The position numbers were made by a program, and so were the translations under genes. Below, one piece after another: positions 44,051-58,603 of a stretch of DNA of 64,000 bases (its first letter is position 1; every line of letters starts with the position of its first letter). Under the pieces are notes generated by a model, which was not told the DNA's origin, ran no database searches, and saw only the letters and a program-made list of their open reading frames with translations. The stretch is from Dryomyza anilis (taxonomy: Eukaryota; Arthropoda; Insecta; Diptera; Dryomyzidae): positions 64,577,867 to 64,641,866 of the forward strand of contig OX638133.1 in the NCBI GenBank assembly GCA_951804985.1, in the 5' to 3' direction.

Positions 44051-44979
44051 TATGCGTGAATAATTTGCTTTTAGAATCAGACAACGCTAAATAAGCCGTC
44101 TTACTGTCAGTTAAAAATTGTAATGTTAAGTAAACGTATTTAACTGAGATTAACGAGATTTACAGCCAGATATTGTATCTCGATATTTGACTAGAGTAGT
44201 AGGTATATAAGGTATTTGAACATAAGTGGTCGGATCATAGGTCACAATGGACCGATCTCGCCCATTTTTTCGCACATACAGCGTAGGTATATTAGTAACT
44301 AAGTTATAAGTTTCATTTATCTAGCTCTTCAATTTTAAAAGTAGTAGGGATTTCAACAGACAGACGGACAGACGGACATCGCTAAATCGACTCAGGAGGT
44401 CATGCTGATCAAGAATATATATATACTTTTCCATACCGGAGATGCTTCCTTCTGGGTGTTACAAACGGCGTACCAAACTGAATATACCCTTTCACTCTTA
44501 GTGTAGGGTATAATGATACGAAAGACGGACGACGTGTTCGTTAATGAATTGAATAATTTAGTTAAAAGCTCATTTAAGTTACGACTTCGGGATTACACTT
44601 TGCGAATGCTCATGTTGAGCAGTAAGCAAACAACACTGGAGAAATTGGTGGAAGAGGCATTGGACCATACGACGATACATAGGGAGTCAGCAGAGTTAAC
44701 GGGCATAGACAAGTTTGAAGTCCATTTCAATGAGCCCTCATCGGCCTTCATGTCAAATAATCGTACTGCATCAGGTAGCCAAGACAATGAAAAAAAGGAG
44801 ACGGAAGAAAAGGTTGGTTGGTGCATTGGACTGCGAGCCGAAATGTCCCCGGTTCAAGCCAAGACTGGGGCTAACAACATCTTTTCATAGAAACATTTTT
44901 CTATACCGCGCTGCCTCTCGGCAGTAAATGACAAACCTACGAGAGTAAAACATTGCCTATGAAAAGCTCTCATCCGCTG

Positions 44980-46601
44980 CACAGTGGTCAAAAAGTGTAT
45001 GTATTCGGAAAAAAACGTCAAGAACTTTGGAACCAATAGAGATAAATGAATGACGTTTTATTTGTATTATTTTTGGTCTTATTGCGGATCATATTTAATA
45101 TATTTTGAATTTACATTTTTCCAAAAAAATGTTATAACCGCCGGAAAATACGTCTAATTATGACATTGATGTATAGTGGGAGTACCCGTAAATGAAATGA
45201 AATCATTTTAACATACTTTATACTTATTTATATATGCACTAAAAATTCAAAGTTTTCAATATATAACTCTTCTAGTTTTCTTCTTAACGTGTTTTCCATT
45301 TTCAAACGGACGTACGCAAATTATGTGAAATTGATGTATTTTGGGCGTACCCGTTAAAGGAATGAAGCCATTTTAACATACTTTATACTTATTTATGCAT
45401 GCACTAAAAATCCAAAGTTTTAAGTATATAGCTCTTCTAGTTTTATTCTTAACGTGTTTTCTATTTTCAAGCGGACGGACGCACATTATATGAAATTGAT
45501 GTATAGCGGGCGTACCCATTAAAAGAATGAAACCTTTTTAACATATTGTATACTTATATATGTAATCACTAAAAATACAAATTTTTATGTATACTTAGAC
45601 CTCTTTTAGTTTTCTTCTTAACGTATTTTACGTGTACCAGCGGTCTACCATATAACAGTCGCTTAGACGTTCCAGGTTGAGACTCTTCAGACAAGCTAAT
45701 AATCAAAACACCTGTATGAACAAGTGCTTTAATATATTTGCCTACATTTTAAAAGTTGTATATTACATCCTAACCACTTTTCATTTTTTAACAAGAACCG
45801 TTTAATATTTCTGCTCGAGTTATACTATTTCTCTCGAAATGCGTTGAAAATTCTTTTTTTAACATCATTAAGAACCATTTCGATTTCTTCGTTAGTCAAA
45901 TTCTCATAATTTTCTTTAAAAAAATTTTCAATTTATTCACATCGTAACCGTTTTTTACCAATTATTCCCTTAAAATTTGGTGGGAAATTCTAAATGCTTT
46001 CTTTTTTATTTAATATAATTATAAAGTCAGATCAGATCTCACAGGCTTCATCTTAATAATATTATAATTTATTTTATAAAAAATAAATAAAAACAAAACT
46101 AATTAGTTGACACTTGTTTGTTTTTTTTATTCCTTTTGTTATTCTTAGAATTTTTTAGGAGTATATTTTACTATAAGAATTTCTAAGAAATTCAACTCCG
46201 TTAGATGTGCCTGAAACTATGCAATCCTTTTTTGGTCAATAAAATGGTAACAAAAGTGGTAAAAAATATCGGGGTCGCAAGTGCATTTTACAGAAATAGA
46301 AAGTAGACACACCAATTGATACCAATTAGCATGGATAGGTCAGGATAGCTAACAAAGATTCATTCTACTAAAGATTGAGAATTTTTTGATTTTAACTGTT
46401 ATAATAAATTAGCATTTTATAAATATTTACAAATAATTTTGAAATTTACAAATAAATTTGAAAAATTTTGAAAACTAAACGTTATATTTTTAAACAGCGA
46501 ACGGATTAATAATATTTTGAGTTTTTGCTACACAAAAGTTTGTTCTATTTTGAAAACCATATATATCAATAAGGGACTTTTTCCAAAAATAAACCACTGT
46601 G
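44980..46601. mobile_element. Transib-like element (unit 2, first copy)
   Basis: 1,622 bp, same CACAGTG ends and CGCTG/CGCCG flanks as in unit 1. Confidence 0.7.
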
Positions 46602-46722
46602 CGCCGTCCGGATTCGACATTAAACTGTAGTAGAAACATTTTTCTATACCGCGCTGCCTCTCGGCAGTAAATGACAAACCTACGAGAGTAAAACATTGCC
46701 TATGAAAAGCTCTCATCCGCTG

Positions 46723-48344
46723 CACAGTGGTCAAAAAGTGTATGTTTTCGGAAAAAAACGTCAAGAACTTTGGAACCAATAGAGATAAATGAATGACGTT
46801 TTATTTGTATTATTTTTGGTCTTATTGCGGATCATATTTAATATATTTTGAATTTACATTTTTCCAAAAAAATGTTATAACCGCCGGAAAATACGTCTAA
46901 TTATGACATTGATGTATAGTGGGAGTACCCGTAAATGAAATGAAATCATTTTAACATACTTTATACTTATTTATATATGCACTAAAAATTCAAAGTTTTC
47001 AATATATAACTCTTCTAGTTTTCTTCTTAACGTGTTTTCCATTTTCAAACGGACGTACGCAAATTATGTGAAATTGATGTATTTTGGGCGTACCCGTTAA
47101 AGGAATGAAGCCATTTTAACATACTTTATACTTATTTATGCATGCACTAAAAATCCAAAGTTTTAAGTATATAGCTCTTCTAGTTTTATTCTTAACGTGT
47201 TTTCTATTTTCAAGCGGACGGACGCACATTATATGAAATTGATGTATAGCGGGCGTACCCATTAAAAGAATGAAACCTTTTTAACATATTGTATACTTAT
47301 ATATGTAATCACTAAAAATACAAATTTTTATGTATACTTAGACCTCTTTTAGTTTTCTTCTTAACGTATTTTACGTGTACCAGCGGTCTACCATATAACA
47401 GTCGCTTAGACGTTCCAGGTTGAGACTCTTCAGACAAGCTAATAATCAAAACACCTGTATGAACAAGTGCTTTAATATATTTGCCTACATTTTAAAAGTT
47501 GTATATTACATCCTAACCACTTTTCATTTTTTAACAAGAACCGTTTAATATTTCTGCTCGAGTTATACTATTTCTCTCGAAATGCGTTGAAAATTCTTTT
47601 TTTAACATCATTAAGAACCATTTCGATTTCTTCGTTAGTCAAATTCTCATAATTTTCTTTAAAAAAATTTTCAATTTATTCACATCGTAACCGTTTTTTA
47701 CCAATTATTCCCTTAAAATTTGGTGGGAAATTCTAAATGCTTTCTTTTTTATTTAATATAATTATAAAGTCAGATCAGATCTCACAGGCTTCATCTTAAT
47801 AATATTATAATTTATTTTATAAAAAATAAATAAAAACAAAACTAATTAGTTGACACTTGTTTGTTTTTTTTATTCCTTTTGTTATTCTTAGAATTTTTTA
47901 GGAGTATATTTTACTATAAGAATTTCTAAGAAATTCAACTCCGTTAGATGTGCCTGAAACTATGCAATCCTTTTTTGGTCAATAAAATGGTAACAAAAGT
48001 GGTAAAAAATATCGGGGTCGCAAGTGCATTTTACAGAAATAGAAAGTAGACACACCAATTGATACCAATTAGCATGGATAGGTCAGGATAGCTAACAAAG
48101 ATTCATTCTACTAAAGATTGAGAATTTTTTGATTTTAACTGTTATAATAAATTAGCATTTTATAAATATTTACAAATAATTTTGAAATTTACAAATAAAT
48201 TTGAAAAATTTTGAAAACTAAACGTTATATTTTTAAACAGCGAACGGATTAATAATATTTTGAGTTTTTGCTACACAAAAGTTTGTTCTATTTTGAAAAC
48301 CATATATATCAATAAGGGACTTTTTCCAAAAATAAACCACTGTG
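46723..48344. mobile_element. Transib-like element (unit 2, second copy)
   Basis: 1,622 bp, second half of the unit 2 duplication. Ends and flanks unchanged. Confidence 0.7.
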
Positions 48345-48867
48345 CGCCGTCCGGATTCGACATTAAACTGTAGGTGCCCCACTCTAAGTACAAATATAAC
48401 ACGCACAGTTCAAAATGGTGAGAGAGCTTGGCCGTAGTTCTTATAGGACTGTAACGCCAAACTATTATTATATTAAGTAATAAATATAATAAATTTGAGC
48501 ACTTATAATTAAACAAATACGATGTGTTAATCGTTGACGATATTCATCGAATCAATTAGAAAACTCGATTGGTATTAATTAATTTAGTTGAGCGGTTCTG
48601 TAGTTTTGTCGGCGATATGTTTATTAAAACTATTATATTTATTGTTTATTAGGTACTCAAAAACATAATTATTTAAGCTGAAACAAAAATACAGCAAATG
48701 TGCACACCAGAAATCTTTACTATCGGCTGCCGAAAAACACGAATGTACTTTCGGTTCGTGTTTGACAGCCTAAAAAACACTGCTTTAAGCTTTATTTTTA
48801 AAATCACACTATTTGTAGCGTAAATTAAAAGAATACACATGAATGCTGTTTTTGCCATACAAAATTA

Positions 48868-49750
48868 CACCCAGAAAAAAATCATGGTAAATTGATAGTA
48901 TTTCAATAGAAAAACAATAATTTATACCATTAAAATTGGTCAATAGGATGCGTCCCATTTGTTCAGTAATATTGAAACTGTTAATACAATGTGTGGTTAT
49001 ACCATATATTTTATAATGTGATATTTTAATTACAATAAGAAAGACCTATACAAATTTAATGATACGTATTATTAATTTTATGGTCAAATTACATTTTTCT
49101 AATAATTTATTAAAACAAAAATGTATTTCAGTTAATTTATTGTATATATTATTTTATATAAATGTCGAAATTGATATTCACTTTTACAACATACACATAA
49201 AAAGACACTTCTTGCTGTAAACGGTTATAACACATTTCACATTTAATGTTTGCTTTGGTTTCCAATAATTGATTGTAGTACTTGAGTCTGCAGTTATTTT
49301 TGAGTCCGTTGGCATATTAGAAGTTCGATGTATTATTTATTTTCTGTAATAAATAAAAATATAAATAAATATGTAATTATAATTTATTTACATTAAATAC
49401 ATTGAGTCCTTACCAATGTCGCGTTTAATAATGTGGAATATTACAAAAAAATACATGCGACCATTTTGAGTAAACACGCAGAATGACGTACAAAACGAAC
49501 ATGTTTGTATTCGTTTTTGTGTTTTTTTTACACCACGTTTGTTATTATAGGAGGAAACCATTAAAACAACAGTATTTATTCTATTTAAAATAATAATATT
49601 GAAACATTTAAATTTATGGTACTGAATTTTTCAAATACTATTGAATTAATTAGAAAACTTTTGATTTAAAAAGATAAAACTATTAATACATTTACCATAA
49701 GATCAATGGTCGTACCATAAAGTACTTAATGGTACATTTTCTTCTGAGTG
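48868..49750. mobile_element. mariner-type MITE (unit 2)
   Basis: 883 bp, TA on both sides, ends as in unit 1. Small length changes in the A-rich interior. Confidence 0.75.
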
Positions 49751-50681
49751 TATGCGTGAATAATTTGCTTTTAGAATCAGACAACGCTAAATAAGCTGTC
49801 TTACTGTCAGTTAAAAATTGTAATGTTAAGTAAACGTATTTAACTGAGATTAACGAGATTTACAGCCAGATATTGTATCTCGATATTTGACTAGAGTAGT
49901 AGGTATATAAGGTATTTGAACATAAGTGGTCGGATCATAGGTCACAATGGACCGATCTCGCCCATTTTTTCGCACATACAGCGTAGGTATATTAGTAACT
50001 AAGTTATAAGTTTCATTTATCTAGCTCTTCAATTTTAAAAGTAGTAGGGATTTCAACAGACAGACGGACAGACAGACGGACATCGCTAAATCGACTCAGG
50101 AGGTCATGCTGATCAAGAATATATATACTTTTCCATACCGGAGATGCTTCCTTCTGGGTGTTACAAACGGCGTACCAAACTGAATATACCCTTTCACTCT
50201 TAGTGTAGGGTATAATGATACGAAAGACGGACGACGTGTTCGTTAATGAATTGAATAATGTAGTTAAAAGCTCATTTAAGTTACGACTTCGGGATTACAC
50301 TTTGCGAATGCTCATGTTGAGCAGTAAGCAAACAACACTGGAGAAATTGGTGGAAGAGGCATTGGACCATACGACGATACAAAGGGAGTCAGCAGAGTTA
50401 ACGGGCATAGACAAGTTTGAAGTCCATTTCAATGAGCCCTCATCGGCCTTCATGTCAAATAATCGTACTGCATCAGGTAGCCAAGACAATGAAAAAAAGG
50501 AGACGGAAGAAAAGGTTGGTTGGTGCATTGGACTGCGAGCCGAAATGTCCCCGGTTCAAGCCAAGACTGGGGCTAACAACATCTTTTCATAGAAACATTT
50601 TTCTATACCGCGCTACCTCTCGGCAGTAAATGACAAACCTACGAGAGTAAAACATTGCCTATGAAAAGCTCTCATCCGCTG

Positions 50682-52306
50682 CACAGTGGTCAAAAAGTGT
50701 ATGTTTTCGGAAAAAAACGTCAAGAACTTTGGAACCAATAGAGATAAATGAATGACGTTTTATTTGTATTATTTTTGGTCTTATTGCGGATCATATTTAA
50801 TATATTTTGAATTTACATTTTTCCAAAAAAATGTTATAACCGCCGGAAAATACGTCTAATTATGACATTGATGTATAGTGGGAGTACCCGTAAATGAAAT
50901 GAAATCATTTTAACATACTTTATACTTATTTATATATGCACTAAAAATTCAAAGTTTTCAATATATAACTCTTCTAGTTTTCTTCTTAACGTGTTTTCCA
51001 TTTTCAAGCGGACGTACGCAAATTATGTGAAATTGATGTATTTTGGGCGTACCCGTTAAAGGAATGAAGCCATTTTAACATACTTTATACTTATTTATGC
51101 ATGCACTAAAAATCCAAAGTTTTAAGTATATAGCTCTTCTAGTTTTATTCTTAACGTGTTTTCTATTTTCAAGCGGACGGACGCACATTATATGAAATTG
51201 ATGTATAGCGGGCGTACCCATTAAAAGAATGAAACCTTTTTAACATATTGTATACTTATATATGTAATCACTAAAAATACAAATTTTTATGTATACTTAG
51301 ACCTCTTTTAGTTTTCTTCTTAACGTATTTTACGTGTACCAGCGGTCTACCATATAACAGTCGCTTAGACGTTCCAGGTTGAGACTCTTCAGACAAGCTA
51401 ATAATCAAAACACCTGCATGAACAAGTGCTTTAATATATTTGCCTACATTTTAAAAGTTGTATATTACATCCTAACCACTTTTCATTTTTTAACAAGAAC
51501 CGTTTAATATTTCTGCTCGATTTATACTATTTCTCTCGAAATGCGTTGAAAATTCTTTTTTTAACATCATTAAGAACCATTTCGATTTCTTCGTTAGTCA
51601 AATTCTCATAATTTTCTTTAAAAAAATTTTCAATTTATTCACATCGTAACCGTTTTTTACCAATTATTCCCTTAAAATTTGGTGGGAAATTCTAAATGCT
51701 TTCTTTTTTATTTAATATAATTATAAAGTCAGATCAGATCTCACAGGCTTCATCTTAATAATATTATAATTTATTTTATAAAAAATAAATAAAAACAAAA
51801 CTAATTAGTTGACACTTGTTTGTTTTTTTTATTCCTTTTGTTATTCTTAGAATTTTTTAGGAGTATATTTTACTATAAGAATTTCTAAGAAATTCAACTC
51901 CGTTAGATGTGCCTGAAACTATGCAATCCTTTTTTGGTCAATAAAATGGTAACAAAAGTGGTAAAAAATATCGGGGTCGCAAGTGCATTTTACAGAAATA
52001 GAAAGTAGACACACTTTATTTTGATACCAATTAGCATGGATAGGTCAGGATAGCTAACAAAGATTCATTCTACTAAAGTTTGAGAATTTTTTGATTTTAA
52101 CTGTTGTAATAAATTAGCATTTTATAAATATTTACAAATAATTTTGAAATTTACAAATAAATTTGAAAAATTTTGAAAACTAAACGTTATATTTTTAAAC
52201 AGCGAACGGATTAATAATATTTTGAGTTTTTGCTACACAAAAGTTTGTTCTATTTTGAAAACCATATATATCAATAAGGGACTTTTTCCAAAAATAAACC
52301 ACTGTG
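50682..52306. mobile_element. Transib-like element (unit 3)
   Basis: 1,625 bp, CACAGTG ends, CGCTG/CGCCG flanks. Confidence 0.7.
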
Positions 52307-52829
52307 CGCCGTCCGGATTCGACATTAAACTGTAGGTGCCCCACTCTAAGTACAAATATAACACGCACAGTTCAAAATGGTGAGAGAGCTTGGCCGTAGT
52401 TCTTATAGGACTGTAACGCCAAACTATTATTATATTAAGTAATAAATATAATAAATTTGAGCACTTATAATTAAACAAATACGATGTGTTAATCGTTGAC
52501 GATATTCATCGAATCAATTAGAAAACTCGATTGGTATTAATTAATTTAGTTGAGCGGTTCTGTAGTTTTGTCGGCGATATGTTTATTAAAACTATTATAT
52601 TTATTGTTTATTAGGTACTCAAAAACATAATTATTTAAGCTGAAACAAAAATACAGCAAATGTGCACACCAGAAATCTTTACTATCGGCTGCCGAAAAAC
52701 CCGAATGTACTTTCGGTTCGTGTTTGACAGCCTAAAAAACACTGCTTTAAGCTTTATTTTTAAAATCACACTATTTGTAGCGTAAATTAAAAGAATACAC
52801 ATGAATGATGTTTTTGCCATACAAAATTA

Positions 52830-53712
52830 CACCCAGAAAAAAATCATGGTAAATTGATAGTATTTCAATAGAAAAACAATAATTTATACCATTAAAATTG
52901 GTCAATAGGATGCGTCCCATTTGTTCAGTAATATTGAAACTGTTAATACAATGTGTGGTTATACCATATATTTTATAATGTGATATTTTAATTACAATAA
53001 GAAAGACCTATACAAATTTAATGATACGTATTATTAATTTTATGGTCAAATTACATTTTTCTAATAATTTATTAAAACAAAAATGTATTTCAGTTAATTT
53101 ATTGTATATATTATTTTATATAAATGTCGAAATTGATATTCACTTTTACAACATACACATAAAAAGACACTTCTTGCTGTAAACGGTTATAACACATTTC
53201 ACATTTAATGTTTGCTTTGGTTTCCAATAATTGATTGTAGTACTTGAGTCTGCAGTTATTTTTGAGTCCGTTGGCATATTAGAAGTTCGATGTATTATTT
53301 ATTTTCTGTAATAAATAAAAATATAAATAAATATGTAATTATAATTTATTTACATTAAATACATTGAGTCCTTACCAATGTCGCGTTTAATAATGTGGAA
53401 TATTACAAAAAAATACATGCGACCATTTTGAGTAAACACGCAGAATGACGTACAAAACGAACATGTTTGTATTCGTTTTTGTGTTTTTTTTACACCACGT
53501 TTGTTATTATAGGAGGAAACCATTAAAACAACAGTATTTATTCTATTTAAAATAATAATATTGAAACATTTAAATTTATGGTACTGAATTTTTCAAATAC
53601 TATTGAATTAATTAGAAAACTTTTGTTTTTAAAAGAAAAAACTATTAATACATTTACCATAAGATCAATGGTCGTACCATAAAGTACTTAATGGTACATT
53701 TTCTTCTGAGTG
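52830..53712. mobile_element. mariner-type MITE (unit 3)
   Basis: 883 bp with TA flanks, ends as in unit 1. Confidence 0.75.
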
Positions 53713-54643
53713 TATGCGTGAATAATTTGCTTTTAGAATCAGACAACGCTAAATAAGCTGTCTTACTGTCAGTTAAAAATTGTAATGTTAAGTAAACGTA
53801 TTTAACTGAGATTAACGAGATTTACAGCCAGATATTGTATCTCGATATTTGACTAGAGTAGTAGGTATATAAGGTATTTGAACATAAGTGGTCGGATCAT
53901 AGGTCACAATGGACCGATCTCGCCCATTTTTTCGCACATACAGCGTAGGTATATTAGTAACTAAGTTATAAGTTTCATTTATCTAGCTCTTCAATTTTAA
54001 AAGTAGTAGGGATTTCAACAGACAGACGGACAGACAGACGGACATCGCTAAATCGACTCAGGAGGTCATGCTGATCAAGAATATATATACTTTTCCATAC
54101 CGGAGATTCTTCCTTCTGGGTGTTACAAACGGCGTACCAAACTGAATATACCCTTTCACTCTTAGTGTAGGGTATAATGATATGAAAGACGGACGACGTG
54201 TTCGTTAATGAATTGAATAATTTAGTTAAAAGCTCATTTAAGTTACGACTTCGGGATTACACTTTGCGAATGCTCATGTTGAGCAGTAAGCAAACAACAC
54301 TGGAGAAATTGGTGGAAGAGGCATTGGACCATACGACGATACAAAGGGAGTCAGCAGAGTTAACGGGCATAGACAAGTTTGAAGTCCATTTCAATGAGCC
54401 CTCATCGGCCTTCATGTCAAATAATCGTACTGCATCAGGTAGCCAAGACAAATGAAAAAAAGGAGACGGAAGAAAAGGTTGGTAGGTGCATTGGACTGCG
54501 AGCCGAAATGCCCCCGGTTCAAGCCAAGACTGGGGCTAACAACATCTTTTCATAGAAACATTTTTCTATACCGCGCTGCCTCTCGGCAGTAAATGACAAA
54601 CCTACGAGAGTAAAACATTGCCTATGAAAAGCTCTCATCCGCT

Positions 54644-56270
54644 GCACAGTGGTCAAAAAGTGTATGTTTTCGGAAAAAAACGTCAAGAACTTTGGAACCA
54701 ATAGAGATAAATGAATGACGTTTTATTTGTATTATTTTTGGTCTTATTGCGGATCATATTTAATATATTTTGAATTTACATTTTTCCAAAAAAATGTTAT
54801 AACCGCCGGAAAATACGTCTAATTATGACATTGATGTATAGTGGGAGTACCCGTAAATGAAATGAAATCATTTTAACATACTTCATACTTATTTATATAT
54901 GCACTAAAAATTCAAAGTTTTCAATATATAACTCTTCTAGTTTTCTTCTTAACGTGTTTTCCATTTTCAAGCGGACGTACGCAAATTATGTGAAATTGAT
55001 GTATTTTGGGCGTACCCGTTAAAGGAATGAAGCCATTTTAACATACTTTATACTTATTTATGCATGCACTAAAAATCCAAAGTTTTAAGTATATAGCTCT
55101 TCTAGTTTTATTCTTAACGTGTTTTCTATTTTCAAGCGGACGGACGCACATTATATGAAATTGATGTATAGCGGGCGTACCCATTAAAAGAATGAAACCT
55201 TTTTAACATATTGTATACTTATATATGTAATCACTAAAAATACAAATTTTTATGTATACTTAGACCTCTTTTAGTTTTCTTCTTAACGTATTTTACGTGT
55301 ACCAGCGGTCTACCATATAACAGTCGCTTAGACGTTCCAGGTTGAGACTCTTCAGACAAGCTAATAATCAAAACACCTGCATGAACAAGTGCTTTAATAT
55401 ATTTGCCTACATTTTAAAAGTTGTATATTACATCCTAACCACTTTTCATTTTTTAACAAGAACCGTTTAATATTTCTGCTCTAGTTATACTATTTCTCTC
55501 GAAATGCGTTGAAAATTCTTTTTTTAACATCATTAAGAACCATTTCGATTTCTTCGTTAGTCAAATTCTCATAATTTTCTTTAAAAAAAATTTCAATTTA
55601 TTCACATCGTAACCGTTTTTTACCAATTATTCCCTTAAAATTTGGTGGGAAATTCTAAATGCTTTCTTTTTTATTTAATATAATTATAAAGTCAGATCAG
55701 ATCTCACAGGCTTCATCTTAATAATATTATAATTTATTTTATAAAAAATAAATAAAAACAAAACTAATTAGTTGACACTTGTTTGTTTTTTTTATTCCTT
55801 TTGTTATTCTTAGAATTTTTTAGGAGTATATTTTACTATAAGAATTTCTAAGAAATTCAACTCCGTTAGATGTGCCTGAAACTATGCAATCCTTTTTTAG
55901 TCAATAAAATGGTAACAAAAGTGGTAAAAAATATCGGGGTCGCAAGTGCATTTTACAGAAATAGAAAGTAGACACACTTTATTTTGATACCAATTAGCAT
56001 GGATAGGTCAGGATAGCTAACAAAGATTCATTCTACTAAAGTTTGAGAATTTTTTTGATTTTAACTGTTATAATAAATTAGCATTTTATAAATATTTACA
56101 AATAATTTTGAAATTTACAAATAAATTTGAAAAATTTTGAAAACTAAACGTTATATTTTTAAACAGCGAACGGATTAATAATATTTTGAGTTTTTGCTAC
56201 ACAAAAGTTTGTTCTATTTTGAAAACCATATATATCAATAAGGGACTTTTTCCAAAAATAAACCACTGTG
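54644..56270. mobile_element. Transib-like element (unit 4)
   Basis: 1,627 bp, CACAGTG ends, CGCTG/CGCCG flanks. Confidence 0.7.
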
Positions 56271-56783
56271 CGCCGTCCGGATTCGACATTAAACTGTAGG
56301 TGCCCCACTCTAAGTACAAATATAACACGCACAGTTCAAAATGGTGAGAGAGCTTGGCCGTAGTTCTTATAGGACTGTAACGCCAAACTATTATTATATT
56401 AAGTAATAAATATAATAAATTTGAGCACTTATAATTAAACAAATACGATGTGTTAATCGTTGACGATATTCATCGAATCAATTAGAAAACTCGATTGGTA
56501 TTAATTAATTTAGTTGAGCGGTTCTGTAGTTTTGTCGGCGATATGCTATTATATTTATTGTTTATTAGGTACTCAAAAACATAACTATTTAAGCTGAAAC
56601 AAAAATACAACAAATGTGCACACCAGAAATCTTTACTATCGGCTGCCGAAAAACCCGAATGTACTTTCGGTTCGTGTTTGACAGCCTAAAAAACACTGCT
56701 TTAAGCTTTATTTTTAAAATCACACTATTTGTAGCGTAAATTAAAAGAATACACATGAATGCTGTTTTTGCCATACAAAATTA

Positions 56784-57672
56784 CACCCAGAAAAAAATCA
56801 TGGTAAATTGATAGTATTTCAATAGAAAAACAATAATTTATACCATTAAAATTGGTCAATAGAATGCGTCCCATTTGTTCAGTAATATTGAAACTGTTAA
56901 TACAATGTGTGGTTATACCATATATTTTATAATGTGATATTTTAATTACAATAAGAAAGACCTATACAAATTTAATGATACGTATTATTAATTTTAATGT
57001 CAAATTACATTTTTCTAATAATTTATTAAAACAAAAATGTATTTCAGTTAATTTATTGTATGTATTATTTTATATAAATGTCGAAATTGATATTCACTTT
57101 TACAACATACACATAAAAAGACACTTCTTGCTGTAAACGGTTATAACACATTTCACATTTAATGTTTGCTTTGGTTTCCAATAATTGATTGTAATACTTG
57201 AGTCTGCAGTTATTTTTGAGTCCGTTGGCATATTAGAAGTTCGATGTATTATTTATTTTCTGTAATAAATAAAAATATAAATATAAATAAATATGTAATT
57301 ATAATTTATTTACATTAAATACATTGAGTCCTTACCAATGTCGCGTTTAATAATGTGGAATATTACAAAAAAATACATGCGACCATTTTGAGTAAACACG
57401 CAGAATGACGTACAAAACGAACATGTTTGTATTCGTTTTTGTGTTTTTTTTACACCACGTTTGTTATTATAGGAGGAAACCATTAAAACAACAGTATTTA
57501 TTCTATTTAAAATAATAATATTGAAACATTTAAATTTATGGTACTGAATTTTTCAAATACTATTGAATTAATTAGAAAACTTTTGTTTTTAAAAGAAAAA
57601 ACTATTAATACATTTACCATAAGATCAATGGTCGTACCATAAAGTACTTAATGGTACATTTTCTTCTGAGTG
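56784..57672. mobile_element. mariner-type MITE (unit 4)
   Basis: 889 bp with TA flanks, ends as in unit 1. Confidence 0.75.
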
Positions 57673-58603
57673 TATGCGTGAATAATTTGCTTTTAGAATC
57701 AGACAACGCTAAATAAGCTGTCTTACTGTCAGTTAAAAATTGTAATGTTAAGTAAACGTATTTAACTGAGATTAACGAGATTTACAGCCAGATATTGTAT
57801 CTCGATATTTGACTAGAGTAGTAGGTATATAAGGTATTTGAACATAAGTGGTCGGATCATAGGTCACAATGGACCGATCTCGCCCATTTTTTCGCACATA
57901 CAGCGTAGGTATATTAGTAACTAAGTTATAAGTTTCATTTATCTAGCTCTTCAATTTTAAAAGTAGTAGGGATTTCAACAGACAGACGGACAGACAGACG
58001 GACATCGCTAAATCGACTCAGGAGGTCATGCTGATCAAGAATATATATACTATTCCATACCGGAGATGCTTCCTTCTGGGTGTTACAAACGGCGTACCAA
58101 ACTGAATATACCCTTTCACTCTTAGTGTAGGGTATAATGATACGAAAGACGGACGACGTGTTCGTTAATGAATTGAATAATTTAGTTAAAAGCTCATTTA
58201 AGTTACGACTTCGGGATTACACTTTGCGAATGCTCATGTTGAGCAGTAAGCAAACAACACTGGAGAAATTGGTGGAAGAGGCATTGGACCATACGACGAT
58301 ACAAAGGGAGTCAGCAGAGTTAACGGGCATAGACAAGTTTGAAGTCCATTTCAATGAGCCCTCATCGGCCTTCATGTCAAATAATCGTACTGCATCAGGT
58401 AGCCAAGACAATGAAAAAAAGGAGACGGAAGAAAAGGTTGGTTGGTGCATTGGACTGCGAGCCGAAATGTCCCCGGTTCAAGCCAAGACTGGGGCTAACA
58501 ACATCTTTTCATAGAAACATTTTTCTATACCGCGCTGCCTCTCGGCAGTAAATGACAAACCTACGAGAGTAAAACATTGCCTGTGAAAAGCTCTCATCCG
58601 CTG

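Larger units (their letters stand above)
40164..44203. repeat. Array unit 1 (4,040 bp)
   Basis: First of at least six head-to-tail copies. The border is set where similarity to the next copy begins, at tatataaggtatttgaac. Contents in order: half of the hairpin-ended repeat (40,164-40,545), ORF of 125 codons (40,547-40,924), SINE 5' part (40,846-41,013), Transib-like element (41,014-42,638), SINE 3' part (42,639-42,790), unassigned segment (42,791-43,159), mariner-type MITE (43,162-44,050) and a tail of 150 bp. Differences from the later units are few. Confidence 0.93.
44888..48373. repeat. 1,743-bp tandem duplication inside unit 2
   Basis: 44,888-46,630 is repeated as 46,631-48,373. The segment spans the SINE 5' part from tagaaac, the whole Transib-like element and the SINE 3' part up to aactgtag. 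The junction is a direct join (actgtag|tagaaac). Both copies share the private variant cacaccaattgatacc, where other units read cacactttattttgatacc, so the duplication arose within this unit. At least one base distinguishes the copies (tgtattcgg against tgttttcgg). Confidence 0.93.
44204..49903. repeat. Array unit 2 (5,700 bp, with internal duplication)
   Basis: Same order of parts as unit 1: ORF at 44,513-44,890, Transib-like copies at 44,980-46,601 and again 46,723-48,344, MITE at 48,868-49,750. The excess length is due to a tandem duplication of 1,743 bp. The (GACA)n run is short. Confidence 0.93.
49904..53865. repeat. Array unit 3 (3,962 bp)
   Basis: ORF at 50,215-50,592, Transib-like element 50,682-52,306, MITE 52,830-53,712. 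Carries the tttttgtttttaaaag-type variant near 53,622 also found in units 4 and 5 but not in units 1 and 2. Confidence 0.93.
53866..57825. repeat. Array unit 4 (3,960 bp)
   Basis: Transib-like element 54,644-56,270, MITE 56,784-57,672. The 125-codon frame, from the equivalent ATG at 54,177, ends early because of one inserted A (gacaaatgaaaa). A short deletion near 56,545 removes part of tttattaaaac. Confidence 0.93.
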
